Shown in pieces: positions 16,240 to 22,868 of a DNA stretch of 22,868 bases. The stretch is from an uncultured Prevotella sp. (GTDB lineage: Bacteria > Bacteroidota > Bacteroidia > Bacteroidales > Bacteroidaceae), in contig OMVH01000048.1 of the NCBI GenBank assembly GCA_900314365.1, forward strand, positions 1 to 22,868. The letters run 5' to 3'. Both the position numbers and the translations under genes were made by a program. Below the pieces are notes generated by a model, which saw only the letters and a list, made by a program, of their open reading frames with translations, was not told the origin of the DNA and made no database searches. Position 1 is the first letter of the stretch. Each line of letters starts with the position of its first letter.

Positions 16240-19200
16240 GACTTCTTGTTGCTATTGGCTCTGTTGAACATGCGCTTCTCCCGGGCTCTGTAGATCAGGA
16301 AGTAGAGCATGGGAACGAAGAAGAGACTCACCACAGTGCCTGCAAGCATGCCTATGACGAGGGTCAGTGAGAGTGGAAACTGCAAGGCTGCGCCCATGCT
16401 CGAGCGGTTGAGAAAGGGCAGAAGGGCCAGGATGGTGGTCAGCGTGGTCATGACAATGGGTTTCAGACGCCTCTTTCCCGCTATGAGAATGGCTCGGAGC
16501 AATTTGTAGCTGCTGCCGTCAGCCGCGGTGGAAAGGGAGAGTGAGCTGCGGTAGACATGGTTTATGGTGTCCACCTTGAGTATGGAGTCGTTGATGACGA
16601 TGCCGCTCATTACGACCAGGCCTATCATCGACATCGTGTTGATGGACTCGCCCATCGCCCATAATGCCAGCAATACGATGCTGATGTCGATGACAATCTC
16701 GGCCAGTATGATAGCCGGCTGCAGCAGGCTTTCGAATTGTGCGGCCAGGATAAAGTACAACAGAAGTAGGGCGACTACAAGCACGAGGAACAGCTCGCGT
16801 ATGAGCTGCCGCGAGTCGAAGTAGCTGCCATGGAAGGAAGGCTTGACGTCCTGCATCTTCCTTGTGTGCAAGGACTGGCAGTAGTCTATCACTCTGGCCG
16901 TCTCCTTGTCGGAGGCGCTGCGGATCGTGATGGGGTAGTACTCGCCTTCATTGCTTGCCGCAAGGCGCTTGAACTGCTCTTCCTTGCTCTCGGTCATCAA
17001 ATATTCAAGCGGAATGTCTACCCCCTCGTCGCTTCGGATGGTATTCTGCATGAGGTCGCCGGCGCTGGACGGATTCTGTGTAATCACCACGGGCACGCTC
17101 TGGTCGCCATTGGCTATCTCGTAAACCTTGTTGTTGCCGGTAAGGGCTTTCAGCCGGTTGTAGAGCTGACTGTAGGAAATGCCGTAGAAAGCCATCTGCT
17201 CAGGATTGGCCACACAGCGAATTGTGGTCTCCGTGGCCACGGGCTGAATGTCGAGGCGGGGGAACGCCCGTCTGAGGCTGTCCGTGAACGCGCGGGCCTG
17301 GCTGACTGACGGACGGCCACCCTCAGAGCGTTGCAGGTGAATCTCAAGGTCGGGCTCGTCGGTCTGGAAGATAAGGTCGTAGATGTTGCCAGATATGCCG
17401 TACTCGACTTTAGCCTCCGGATACTTCTCTTGAAGATACGATGTGAAAGCGGTCTTTATGGAGTCAAGGCCATCCTGGTTTCGTGCCTTCATGTAGACCA
17501 TGGCCTCACTCGACGTGACATCCCTGGTGTGGGAAAGAAGAAACTCCTGCACTCCGCACATCGATGTCGTAGTCTCCAGACTGCCTTTTCCCGTGCTGAG
17601 CAGTTCCTGGACCCGGCGATCGTTCTCCTTGGCCGAAATGCCGGAGTTCCAGTCGATGCTCATCATGGCGTCGTCGTGCTCCAGATAGGGCATACGTTCT
17701 TTCCTTATCGCAGGGAAGACGGCAATGATGAATAAAAGGCAAAGCACGAAAAATCCAATGCCAAGACGTGCGTGACGCAGGGTCCAGCCCATGACAGGCT
17801 CATAGGCGGCGGTCAGCCTCTGCTCAGCCTTGCTCGATTCGGGCTTGAAATCTTTATGCTTATACAAAGCGAAATAATACACCGGCACGGCTATCGAGGC
17901 CACAGCCAGCGAGGCGAAGAGGGCTATGGCCACTCCCACCGCCTGGTCATAGAACAGCGCTCCGGCCGTTCCGCTGAGGAATATCAGGGGAAGGAACACG
18001 GAGCAAGTGGTGAGAACAGAGCTCAGCATGGGCATGAATACTTCTCTGGTACCGCTGACAGCGTCGCCGCGCTGGCGTATGTTGTCTATCACGATGATGG
18101 AATTGTCCACAATCATTCCCACTCCTAAGATAAGTCCCGACAGGGAGATGATGTTCAGTGTTATGCCCATCACGTAGAAGCAGAGCATGGTCAGAATGAG
18201 GGAGAGCGGTATGGAGATGATGATGAGCAGCGGCGTGCGCCAGCCTCCATTGAAGAGAAAGAGTATCAGGCAGGCCAGGACAGCGCCTATGGCGAGGTTC
18301 AGCTCCAGATTGCTGATGGAGTAATCGAGGAGCTCTGTCTGATCGCGGCTGATGTCGAACTGCAGGTTGGGATAGTCTTTTTGCATCTCCCCAATCAGCT
18401 GCGATATGCTCTTCTGCAAGTCTGCCATCTGTGCGTCGTTCTGCTTGATCACGGCAATGGTGATGGCGTTGCGCCCGTTGTGTCTCACGATACCGTTCCT
18501 GACGGTCGGCTTCTCGCTGATCTCACACAGGTCTTTCAGCTGCAGCATGCGGCCATCATGACGGATGTAGATGTTCGCGATGTCCTCCTTGGTCAGTATC
18601 TGGGAGTCGAAATGGATGCTGTATCTGTAGATTCCGCTTGCCACGCTAAGTGCTTCCAGCACGATGTTGTTGTCGCTGATGGCCTTCTGTATGTCGTCGT
18701 TTGTTATGCCCAGCGACTGCATCTTGTCCATGTCGGGTGTCACGTCAATCTCTGTTCCCGCTGTCCCGCTGAAGTCCACCATGGCTGTCTGTGGGAGTTG
18801 TTCTATCCTCTTTACTATGACGTTGCGCGTAAGGCGCGAGAGCTGGGCTATGTCGTTGTCATCGATAGCGTTCTTGTCAGAGATGTCGATATAGAAAGCC
18901 GGTATGTCCATGGCGCTTGCCTTGACCACTTTGGGCCTGCCCATGTCCTTTGGCATGGCGTTCATGGCCCTGTCGATCTTCTCGTTCACGTCGATGAACA
19001 GCAAGTCCATGTCGCTGCCGGGGTCGAAGGTGAGGGTGATGGTGCCGGCATCCATGCGCGAGAGAGTCTCTATGTCTTTCAGTCCTGCTACCTGCGAGAG
19101 CTGGTAACGCATGGGCGTAACCATCTGCTGCTCAATCTCGTTCACCGAGGCGCCAGGGCTTGTTATCTGCACGGTGATGCGCGGCACGTCAATCTCTGGC

Positions 19201-19304
19201 ATGAGAGAGACGGGCAGATAGCTTAGTGAGAGTATTCCAAGAGCAGATATCGCTATGAGCGTCATGCTTACAGCTATCGGCCGGTGTAGTAGTTGCCTTA
19301 ACAT
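16236..19304 (-). CDS. RND family efflux permease, first subunit
   Basis: 1022 residues. Starts MLRQLLHRPIAVSMTLIAIS, and the HAE-1-type porter opening is 'QITSPGASVNEIEQQMVTPMRYQLSQVAGLKDI'. TM4 holds GLILGVGMIVDNSIIVIDNIRQRG (Asp400, Asn401), the proton-relay region. The second half repeats the architecture, and TM10 has 'IGLVVMSGIVINDSILKVDTINH'. The C-terminus ends in a basic tail (AREKRMFNRANSNKKS). It forms the energised inner-membrane pump of a tripartite exporter; the substrate is unknown. It is first in a two-permease operon and has a likely promoter at 19348-19355. The natural partners in the window are the adaptor and TolC at 6810-9364, which lie on the other strand in a converging operon. 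Confidence 0.94.
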   Translation of the reverse strand: MLRQLLHRPIAVSMTLIAISALGILSLSYLPVSLMPEIDVPRITVQITSPGASVNEIEQQMVTPMRYQLSQVAGLKDIETLSRMDAGTITLTFDPGSDMDLLFIDVNEKIDRAMNAMPKDMGRPKVVKASAMDIPAFYIDISDKNAIDDNDIAQLSRLTRNVIVKRIEQLPQTAMVDFSGTAGTEIDVTPDMDKMQSLGITNDDIQKAISDNNIVLEALSVASGIYRYSIHFDSQILTKEDIANIYIRHDGRMLQLKDLCEISEKPTVRNGIVRHNGRNAITIAVIKQNDAQMADLQKSISQLIGEMQKDYPNLQFDISRDQTELLDYSISNLELNLAIGAVLACLILFLFNGGWRTPLLIIISIPLSLILTMLCFYVMGITLNIISLSGLILGVGMIVDNSIIVIDNIRQRGDAVSGTREVFMPMLSSVLTTCSVFLPLIFLSGTAGALFYDQAVGVAIALFASLAVASIAVPVYYFALYKHKDFKPESSKAEQRLTAAYEPVMGWTLRHARLGIGFFVLCLLFIIAVFPAIRKERMPYLEHDDAMMSIDWNSGISAKENDRRVQELLSTGKGSLETTTSMCGVQEFLLSHTRDVTSSEAMVYMKARNQDGLDSIKTAFTSYLQEKYPEAKVEYGISGNIYDLIFQTDEPDLEIHLQRSEGGRPSVSQARAFTDSLRRAFPRLDIQPVATETTIRCVANPEQMAFYGISYSQLYNRLKALTGNNKVYEIANGDQSVPVVITQNPSSAGDLMQNTIRSDEGVDIPLEYLMTESKEEQFKRLAASNEGEYYPITIRSASDKETARVIDYCQSLHTRKMQDVKPSFHGSYFDSRQLIRELFLVLVVALLLLYFILAAQFESLLQPAIILAEIVIDISIVLLALWAMGESINTMSMIGLVVMSGIVINDSILKVDTINHVYRSSLSLSTAADGSSYKLLRAILIAGKRRLKPIVMTTLTTILALLPFLNRSSMGAALQFPLSLTLVIGMLAGTVVSLFFVPMLYFLIYRAREKRMFNRANSNKKS

Positions 19305-19347
19305 GTGGTTTAGATTCGACAGTTAGTCAAGTTGCTTTACATCAGCG

Positions 19348-19355
19348 CAAAGATA
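19348..19355 (-). promoter_or_regulatory. probable -7 box of the RND permease operon
   Basis: On the minus strand TATCTTTG fits TAnnTTTG and lies about 44 bases before the ATG at 19304, giving a predicted start near 19341. A TTTG box stands upstream but only about 11 bases away, so the -33 element is not canonical. Confidence 0.45.
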
Positions 19356-19440
19356 ATGATTTTTCTCAAAAACGACTGCATGATACGGAAAATGTTTTCG
19401 TCCGATTCTTGTCAGGCAATGTCAGCCTTATGGGCGACAC

Positions 19441-19617
19441 GTGTCGGTATGGGAGTGCGAGCTCAAACCTCAGGTGCGGGACAAGACGCTGGAGAACCTG
19501 GTCTTCACGCTCAACCATATCTACCTGCAGGACCGAAGAGTAAGATATGTGCTGCCGGAAGAGGAGGTTGACATGACGATGGCGGCAGAGGAAGTCCCGG
19601 TTCCAAGTGATGATTGA
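19441..19617 (+). pseudogene. C-terminal remnant of a Vsr-like (very short patch repair) endonuclease
   Basis: One frame reads VSVWECELKPQVRDKTLENL and on to LPEEEVDMTMAAEEVPVPSDD then TGA. The 'V-x-V-W-E-C-E-L-K' strand followed by a helix 'TLENLVFTLNHIYL' is the C-terminal end of Vsr-type endonucleases, which nick at T:G mismatches and usually accompany a cytosine methylase. The N-terminal part with the catalytic Asp and zinc-binding residues is missing: the frame is open upstream only to 19384 and shows no resemblance there. No methylase is nearby. It appears to be a relic of a lost restriction-modification or repair gene. The assignment rests on about 60 residues. Confidence 0.5.
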
Positions 19618-19719
19618 ATTGACAAGGGTCTGGGCAAGACTGTCCGTCAGCACGGAATGATGCCATACGATAAGGCTGCTCATTCTGTGCTGCGACCCCT
19701 AATAGGTCGGGCGGAGTCC

Positions 19720-19851
19720 TCAACATCTTCAAACATCCACAGAACATCCACAAATACCGGTTCCCATTCAATGGTTATGTTCAATTCACTAAGTGGATGT
19801 TTACAATCAACTCATTCAGTGGATGTTCAGTTGATGTTCCGTGGATGTTGA
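19720..19851. repeat. phased 9-mer repeats (AACATCCAC / GTGGATGTT) forming an imperfect inverted repeat
   Basis: AACATCCAC occurs at 19732 and 19743, with a variant AACATCTTC at 19722. The reverse form GTGGATGTT occurs at 19793, 19819 and 19841, with a variant GTTGATGTT at 19830. The steps are 10-11 bp within the left group and exactly 11 bp within the right group, i.e. one helical turn. The left group (19720-19751) and the right group (19819-19851) are inverted copies of each other matching at about 27 of 33 positions. It may be a set of protein-binding sites, a short mobile element, or a structured RNA. No gene was recognised in it. Confidence 0.65.
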
Positions 19852-19925
19852 GCGTAGCGACCTCTGATCGGTAGTTGGTAACCCACTATGCCTTCGGCAA
19901 GAGATTCAAATGATTTAAAAGATTT

Positions 19926-20028
19926 ATATCTCGCCAAGCCGCCAGGGGTGCAAAGTCCAAGCATCGCGACAGCCATTTTGCGGTCTTTGCGCCTTTGCGA
20001 GATAAAACATTCTGCGAGAGGCCTCTCA
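19926..20028. repeat. dispersed-type palindromic repeat ('ctttgcgcctttgcgagat')
   Basis: ATCTCGCCAAG at 19928 and CTTTGCGCCTTTGCGAGAT ending at 20003 face each other as an imperfect palindrome (ATCTCGC / GCGAGAT outermost). 'Gcgcctttgcgagat'-like strings are common intergenic repeats in Bacteroidetes. A perfect 12-bp palindrome GAGAGGCCTCTC follows at 20016-20027. No protein-coding potential was found. Confidence 0.5.
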
Positions 20029-20084
20029 GTGAAAGCAGTTATATGGTATCAAGGAGTAATCCTTTAAATCCTTTTGACGGAAGC

Positions 20085-20153
20085 ACGTCAAGTTTGGTAA
20101 CGAAAATGCGCCAAATTTAGCAACAGGAACGCGCCAAATTTGATAATTTATAG
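20085..20153. repeat. three tandem 23-bp direct repeats before the ATPase promoter
   Basis: Units begin at 20085, 20108 and 20131, an exact 23-bp step (about two helical turns). Units 2 and 3 share GCGCCAAATTT; unit 1 has ACGTCAAGTTT, and after the core the units diverge (GGTAAC, AGCAAC, GATAAT, all with a purine-A-T/C-AA-like pattern). They end 33 bp before the -7 box of the next gene, so they may be operators for its regulator. Iterons or a structured leader are less likely. Confidence 0.6.
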
Positions 20154-20185
20154 CGTTTGCCGTAGTTTGTTTGCTGAAAAACTAT

Positions 20186-20193
20186 TAACTTTG
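20186..20193 (+). promoter_or_regulatory. probable -7 box of the ATPase gene
   Basis: TAACTTTG fits TAnnTTTG and lies 21 bases before the ATG at 20215. A TTTG at 20166-20169 is 16 bases upstream, slightly closer than the usual -33 spacing. It predicts a leader of only about 15 bases. Confidence 0.5.
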
Positions 20194-20214
20194 CCAGCAT
20201 AATACAATGATGCA

Positions 20215-21486
20215 ATGAGTTATAAGCCAAGAGTATTTGACAAACTACTGCAACGCAAGTTGGCAGGTATGGGAGCCGTATTGATAGAAGGTCCCAAATG
20301 GTGTGGAAAGACGACGACTGCAGAACAACTGGCGAGGAGCAAGGTCTATATGAACGATCCTAAAAAAGAAAGCATTTACGTTCAGCTTGCCCAGATGTCG
20401 CCAGAGACGCTGCTGTCAGGAGATGTTCCGCGGCTGATTGACGAATGGCAGGTAGCGCCCTCATTATGGGATGCCATCCGCTTTCAGGTGGATCATCGGG
20501 ATGGTGAAGGCTTCTTCATTCTCACAGGCTCCTCCGTACCAGCCAAGTTGGACAAGAATATGCATTCGGGTACAGGGCGCATAGCTCGAATGCAAATGTA
20601 TCCTATGAGTTTTTGGGAATCCGGAGACTCTAACGGGCTGGTGAGCCTTGCCGATTTATTTGCCGGAAAGGCTGCCCCTTGTGCCAATGAGGAGCTGAGC
20701 ATCCAAGACCTGGCTTACCTTACCTGTCGGGGTGGATGGCCTAAGGCTACTACTCAGGACAAAGAAATAGCCCTCGACCGTGCCTTTGATTACTATGATG
20801 CCGTGACAAGTCGCGACATCAAGCGAGTGGATGGTGTTGACCGCAACACGGAAAGGGCAAAACGCATTATGCGGTCGTATGCTAGATTTCAAGGTTCACA
20901 AACTTCTATAAGCAAAATCGCACAAGACATCCAGGGCAATGAATCGGGTGAGATAAGCCATGGAACGGTTGACGATTATATCTCTGCGCTACGTAAACTC
21001 TTTGTCATAGAGGATATGCCTGCTTGGAACCCGAATCTACGGTCGAAGACGGCAATACGCACTAGCGACACACGCTATTTCATAGACCCGTCGATAGCAG
21101 TGGCAGCACTTGGGGCTGGACCGGATGACCTCATCAACGATTTGGAGACCTTTGGGCTACTCTTCGAGACGCTTTGTGTGCGCGACCTCCGTGTCTATGC
21201 CTCTGTGCTCAATGGTACTGTATACCATTATCGTGACAAGAATGGACTGGAATGTGACGCAGTGCTCCATCTACGAAATGGATCATATGGGTTGATGGAA
21301 ATTAAGTTAGGAGGTCAGAAGCTGATAGATGAAGGAGCGGAGACATTGAAAGAATTGGCCAATAAGATTGATGACACTCGAATGGCCAAGCCTTCGTTCA
21401 TGATGGTATTGACTGGTCTTGCTCCTTTTGCCTTTCAGCGTCCTGATGGTGTTTGGGTGGTGCCTATCAATGCTTTGAAACCATAA
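20215..21486 (+). CDS. AAA-family ATPase with DUF4143 (nuclease-like) C-terminal domain
   Basis: 423 residues. Walker A is GPKWCGKTTT (26-35) and Walker B is RLIDEWQ (73-79, Asp76 and Glu77), with sensor strand FFILTGSS (100-107): the AAA_14 pattern. The C-terminal part is DUF4143-like: 'FGLLFETLCVRDLRVYAS', then 'YHYRDKNGLECDAVLHLRNGSYGLMEIKLGG' with a D...ExK arrangement like that of PD-(D/E)xK nucleases. These orphan ATPases are abundant in Bacteroidetes; their role is not settled, and defence or toxin-like roles are only suggested by the fold. It is monocistronic, with its own promoter and three 23-bp repeats upstream, and is flanked by decayed genes on both sides. The start is fixed by the -7 box and short leader. 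Confidence 0.92.
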   Translation: MSYKPRVFDKLLQRKLAGMGAVLIEGPKWCGKTTTAEQLARSKVYMNDPKKESIYVQLAQMSPETLLSGDVPRLIDEWQVAPSLWDAIRFQVDHRDGEGFFILTGSSVPAKLDKNMHSGTGRIARMQMYPMSFWESGDSNGLVSLADLFAGKAAPCANEELSIQDLAYLTCRGGWPKATTQDKEIALDRAFDYYDAVTSRDIKRVDGVDRNTERAKRIMRSYARFQGSQTSISKIAQDIQGNESGEISHGTVDDYISALRKLFVIEDMPAWNPNLRSKTAIRTSDTRYFIDPSIAVAALGAGPDDLINDLETFGLLFETLCVRDLRVYASVLNGTVYHYRDKNGLECDAVLHLRNGSYGLMEIKLGGQKLIDEGAETLKELANKIDDTRMAKPSFMMVLTGLAPFAFQRPDGVWVVPINALKP

Positions 21487-21536
21487 TTGTGTTGTCAATG
21501 TCTGTTTGGGAAGGGCGCATCTTAGCAGTAGGGGAG

Positions 21537-21662
21537 GGGATGACCGTAGCTTTGGAGCAATACGGATGTTACACCCGCAAGGAGGTCTTTGTCATCTTTG
21601 GATGCCAGACGGCCGACAAGAAGATGCAGGGTGGTGTAGCCGGTGTGCTCAAGATAGACTTC
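21537..21662 (+). pseudogene. fragment resembling a helicase-associated DUF3427 domain
   Basis: The frame at 21537-21662 reads GMTVALEQYGCYTRKEVFVI and on to TADKKMQGGVAGVLKID. The 'Y-T-R-x-E-V-F-x-x-F-G' helix followed by 'M-Q-G-x-V-A-G-V' recalls the DUF3427 region at the end of some DEAD/DEAH helicases. It has no start of its own and runs directly into RhuM-like sequence in another frame. It is a weak match made on about 40 residues. Confidence 0.35.
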
Positions 21663-21663
21663 C

Positions 21664-22055
21664 CGTACGAACGTGGTAGAGCATATCAAGCACATTTATG
21701 ACGAGGGGGAATAACCAAAGAGGCAACCTGTCGGAATTTCCGACTGGTTCGAAAAGAGGTGAACGGAGAGGTTGAACGTTCTATTCCTTTCTTCAACCTC
21801 GACATGATTATCGCCTTAGGTTATTGCATCAAGTCCATCATTTCCACGCGTTTACGGCGGCGGGCCACGGAGCGAATGAAGGAATATCTTATCAAAGAAT
21901 TCACGATGGACGATGAGCGACTGAAACGGCTTGGCGGCGGTTACTGGAAGGAGCTCTTGGACCGCATAGGCGACATCCGCTCTTCTGAGAAGGTGATGTG
22001 TCGTCAGGTGCTTGACCTCTATGCCACAGCCGTTGACTATGAAGAAGCTGAATGA
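21664..22055 (+). pseudogene. RhuM-family (virulence protein RhuM) remnant, frameshifted and truncated
   Basis: In one frame SRTNVVEHIKHIYDEGE (about 21661-21710) ends at a TAA. After a single-base shift the frame from 21714 continues TKEATCRNFRLVRKEVNGEV, then IPFFNLDMIIALGY, ATERMKEYLIKEFTMDDERL, GGGYWKELLDRIGDIRSSE and VLDLYATAVDY, ending at 22055. These are the well-conserved RhuM blocks in order. The N-terminal helix-turn-helix part (usually ~60 residues) and the C-terminal half, which normally follows the 'LDLYATAVDY' block, are missing. One missing base in GAATAACC (21709-21716) explains the frame change. RhuM genes are often carried with restriction or mobile islands; the function is unclear. 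Confidence 0.75.
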
Positions 22056-22112
22056 AGAAGCAAAGAAGAATCAAAAGAAGAAAGGTGAGAAGTAAATATG
22101 ACTGCGCAATTT

Positions 22113-22129
22113 CGCAAGTGCCGCTTGCG
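22113..22129. repeat. hairpin after the RhuM remnant
   Basis: CGCAAG-TGCCG-CTTGCG is a perfect 6-bp stem with a 5-base loop. It is flanked by AATTT on the left and GAATTT on the right, which extend the symmetry. It lies in the 22056-22258 stretch, where nothing else was recognised. Confidence 0.45.
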
Positions 22130-22258
22130 GAATTTAGGGCTAATAACTAGCATGGGATGCCAACAACCTGAGTTGAGGAGGCTTCCCTGCCTTTGTCGGT
22201 CTGCCAGGGACTTGCAGAGTAGAGACTCTGTTTGTGATTTGGGATAAGGATGTCAATG

Positions 22259-22711
22259 TCAAATTCGAATTTCGGGCTTCAAATCACGTAGGGACTGAAT
22301 CCAAGCTAAATAATCGAGTATTCCCTTTTCTTGTTTCCTTTCATAAACAGCATCGGGTACTTCGATAAATAGATAAGGTGATTGGTTCCAAAAGATAACT
22401 TGCGTGGGTCCCTCCAGTCTCTTGCTATGATAAGAAAGGGTAAAATGTCCTTTCTCTTCTGACAGTCCCTTGAATTTGGAAAAGGAAGTATGCGCTGCTT
22501 TGAATTTATCGACATAATCATGAGCCGACTTGTCCGGCATTGGGTTGCCAGTAATGATTCTGTCAATCTGTGAGGCATCAACCATGAATTTGTCCGCCAG
22601 CGACAACATGCTGTCCCAAATAAAAGGGGCATTTGTGTTTATGACCAATTCAACCCAGCCACTCTGGTGTAAGGTTTTTTCCACTTCGATAGGTACTGGC
22701 TTGCAAGTCAT
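22259..22711 (-). CDS. hypothetical protein, N-terminus probably frameshifted
   Basis: 150 residues from the ATG at 22711, with no recognised domain. The middle is helical (FIWDSMLSLADKFMVDASQIDRIITG, DYVDKFKAAHTSFSKFKGL), and the C-terminal half has strands (HFTLSYHSKRLEGPTQVIFW, SPYLFIEVPD). No signal peptide was found. Upstream, MNKIREKLMAVFKHA from an ATG at 22796 points into this frame: one extra A in CTAAGGACTG (near 22747-22752) would join it to KGLKKHSKSKPTENM, making a protein of about 179 residues. The open frame directly before the ATG at 22711 is closed by TAA about 15 codons upstream. It could be a gene start at 22796 with a frameshift, or simply a shorter gene. It follows the tRNA-Leu gene on the same strand. 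Confidence 0.55.
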   Translation of the reverse strand: MTCKPVPIEVEKTLHQSGWVELVINTNAPFIWDSMLSLADKFMVDASQIDRIITGNPMPDKSAHDYVDKFKAAHTSFSKFKGLSEEKGHFTLSYHSKRLEGPTQVIFWNQSPYLFIEVPDAVYERKQEKGILDYLAWIQSLRDLKPEIRI

Positions 22712-22812
22712 ATTCTCTGTGGGCTTGCTCTTAGAATGCTTCTTCAGTCCTTAGCATGCTTGAAGACAGCCATTAGTTTTTCCCTTATCTTGTTCATAAA
22801 CTTGCCTCCTAA

Positions 22813-22868
22813 TGGTGCGCCTGACAGGACTCGAACCTGCACTGCGTGAGCAACTAGATCCTAAGTCT
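22813..22868 (-). tRNA. tRNA-Leu (anticodon UAG), 5' part outside window
   Basis: The minus strand reads AGACTTAGGATCTAG, then a variable arm TTGCTCACGCAGT, a T arm GCAGG-TTCGAGT-CCTGT and the 3' end CAGGCGCACCA with CCA encoded. The anticodon loop CTTAGGA is closed by AGA/TCT, giving anticodon UAG, and the long variable arm fits class II leucine tRNA. The acceptor 5' strand and the D arm are cut off by the window end. Confidence 0.9.

Larger units (their letters stand above)
19305..20214. other. gene-free interval with relics and repeats
   Basis: About 900 bp without an intact gene. From left to right: permease promoter, Vsr-like remnant, a hairpin-like CGACCcctaataGGTCG near 19693, the phased 9-mers, a related GCGACCTCTGATCGGTAG after them at about 19856, the dispersed palindrome, three 23-bp repeats and the ATPase promoter. 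The mixture suggests a site that repeatedly received and lost mobile DNA. Confidence 0.6.

Noticed and set aside
18381..19226. Open frame on the plus strand opposite the first permease (281 codons)
   Set aside because: The permease has full RND motifs over the same bases; this frame is an unusual His/Val/Leu-rich composition without a recognisable fold.
19657..19851. Short open frame across the phased 9-mers
   Set aside because: Its sequence is set by the repeats (serine/threonine-rich), with no start signal or domain.
20085..20153. Iterons of a plasmid origin
   Set aside because: There is no replication initiator gene, only three units, and the repeats sit directly before a promoter; chromosomal context (tRNA, exporter operon) is more likely.
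22813..22868. tRNA-Leu 3' end as attachment site of an integrated island
   Set aside because: Relics lie nearby, but no second copy of the tRNA 3' end and no integrase gene are seen in the window.

Overview
The window looks like a chromosomal segment of a Bacteroidales bacterium, most likely Prevotella or a close relative. The signs are several lipoprotein 6-bladed beta-propellers, a NVEALA-family peptide, a paired RND permease exporter, Bacteroidetes-type promoter boxes (TAnnTTTG at -7), REP-like 'gggcgacatagc' repeats, and an AAA/DUF4143 ATPase. The genus is an inference; the phylum or order is well supported.

Layout. (1) 1-9364, plus strand: one tightly packed operon that is already running at the left edge. 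It encodes the C-terminal part of a beta-propeller, a thioredoxin-fold lipoprotein, a second propeller broken by a frameshift at a C6 run, a type I signal peptidase, a transglutaminase-like lipoprotein with a discoidin-like C-terminus, a Wzy/O-antigen-ligase-type membrane protein with a TPR tail, a TolC-type outer-membrane channel and an HlyD/AcrA-type lipoprotein adaptor. (2) 9361-9402: a perfect 8-bp inverted repeat between converging operons. (3) 12702-9423, minus strand: a NVEALA-family peptide, a small secreted protein, an intact propeller lipoprotein and a frameshifted propeller, with a recognisable promoter upstream of the peptide gene. (4) 12703-13248: no gene, but a cluster of REP-like palindromes that runs into the end of the next gene. 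(5) 19304-13249, minus strand: two RND permeases overlapping by 4 bp, with no adaptor or channel of their own. (6) 19305-20214: no intact gene; a Vsr-like endonuclease remnant, helically phased 9-mer repeats and three 23-bp direct repeats just before the next promoter. (7) 20215-21486: AAA/DUF4143 ATPase. (8) 21487-22258: decayed fragments (DUF3427-like and RhuM). (9) 22259-22796, minus strand: an unknown protein whose N-terminus is probably frameshifted. (10) 22813-22868, minus strand: a partial tRNA-Leu(UAG) with encoded CCA.

How the parts may work together. The channel and adaptor are bound to the propeller/signal-peptidase operon by start-stop overlaps, while the two permeases sit alone about 4 kb further on. 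Together they make one complete tripartite RND exporter split into converging parts around the NVEALA peptide operon. The simplest reading is a maturation and export or surface-display locus for a small secreted peptide, with dedicated processing (signal peptidase, thiol-redox lipoprotein, transglutaminase-like enzyme, Wzy/TPR membrane protein) and several propeller lipoproteins. The co-location is visible in the sequence; the functional link is inference. Two of the four propellers and probably one other gene carry single-base-type frameshifts, which may be real decay, phase variation at short runs, or assembly error.
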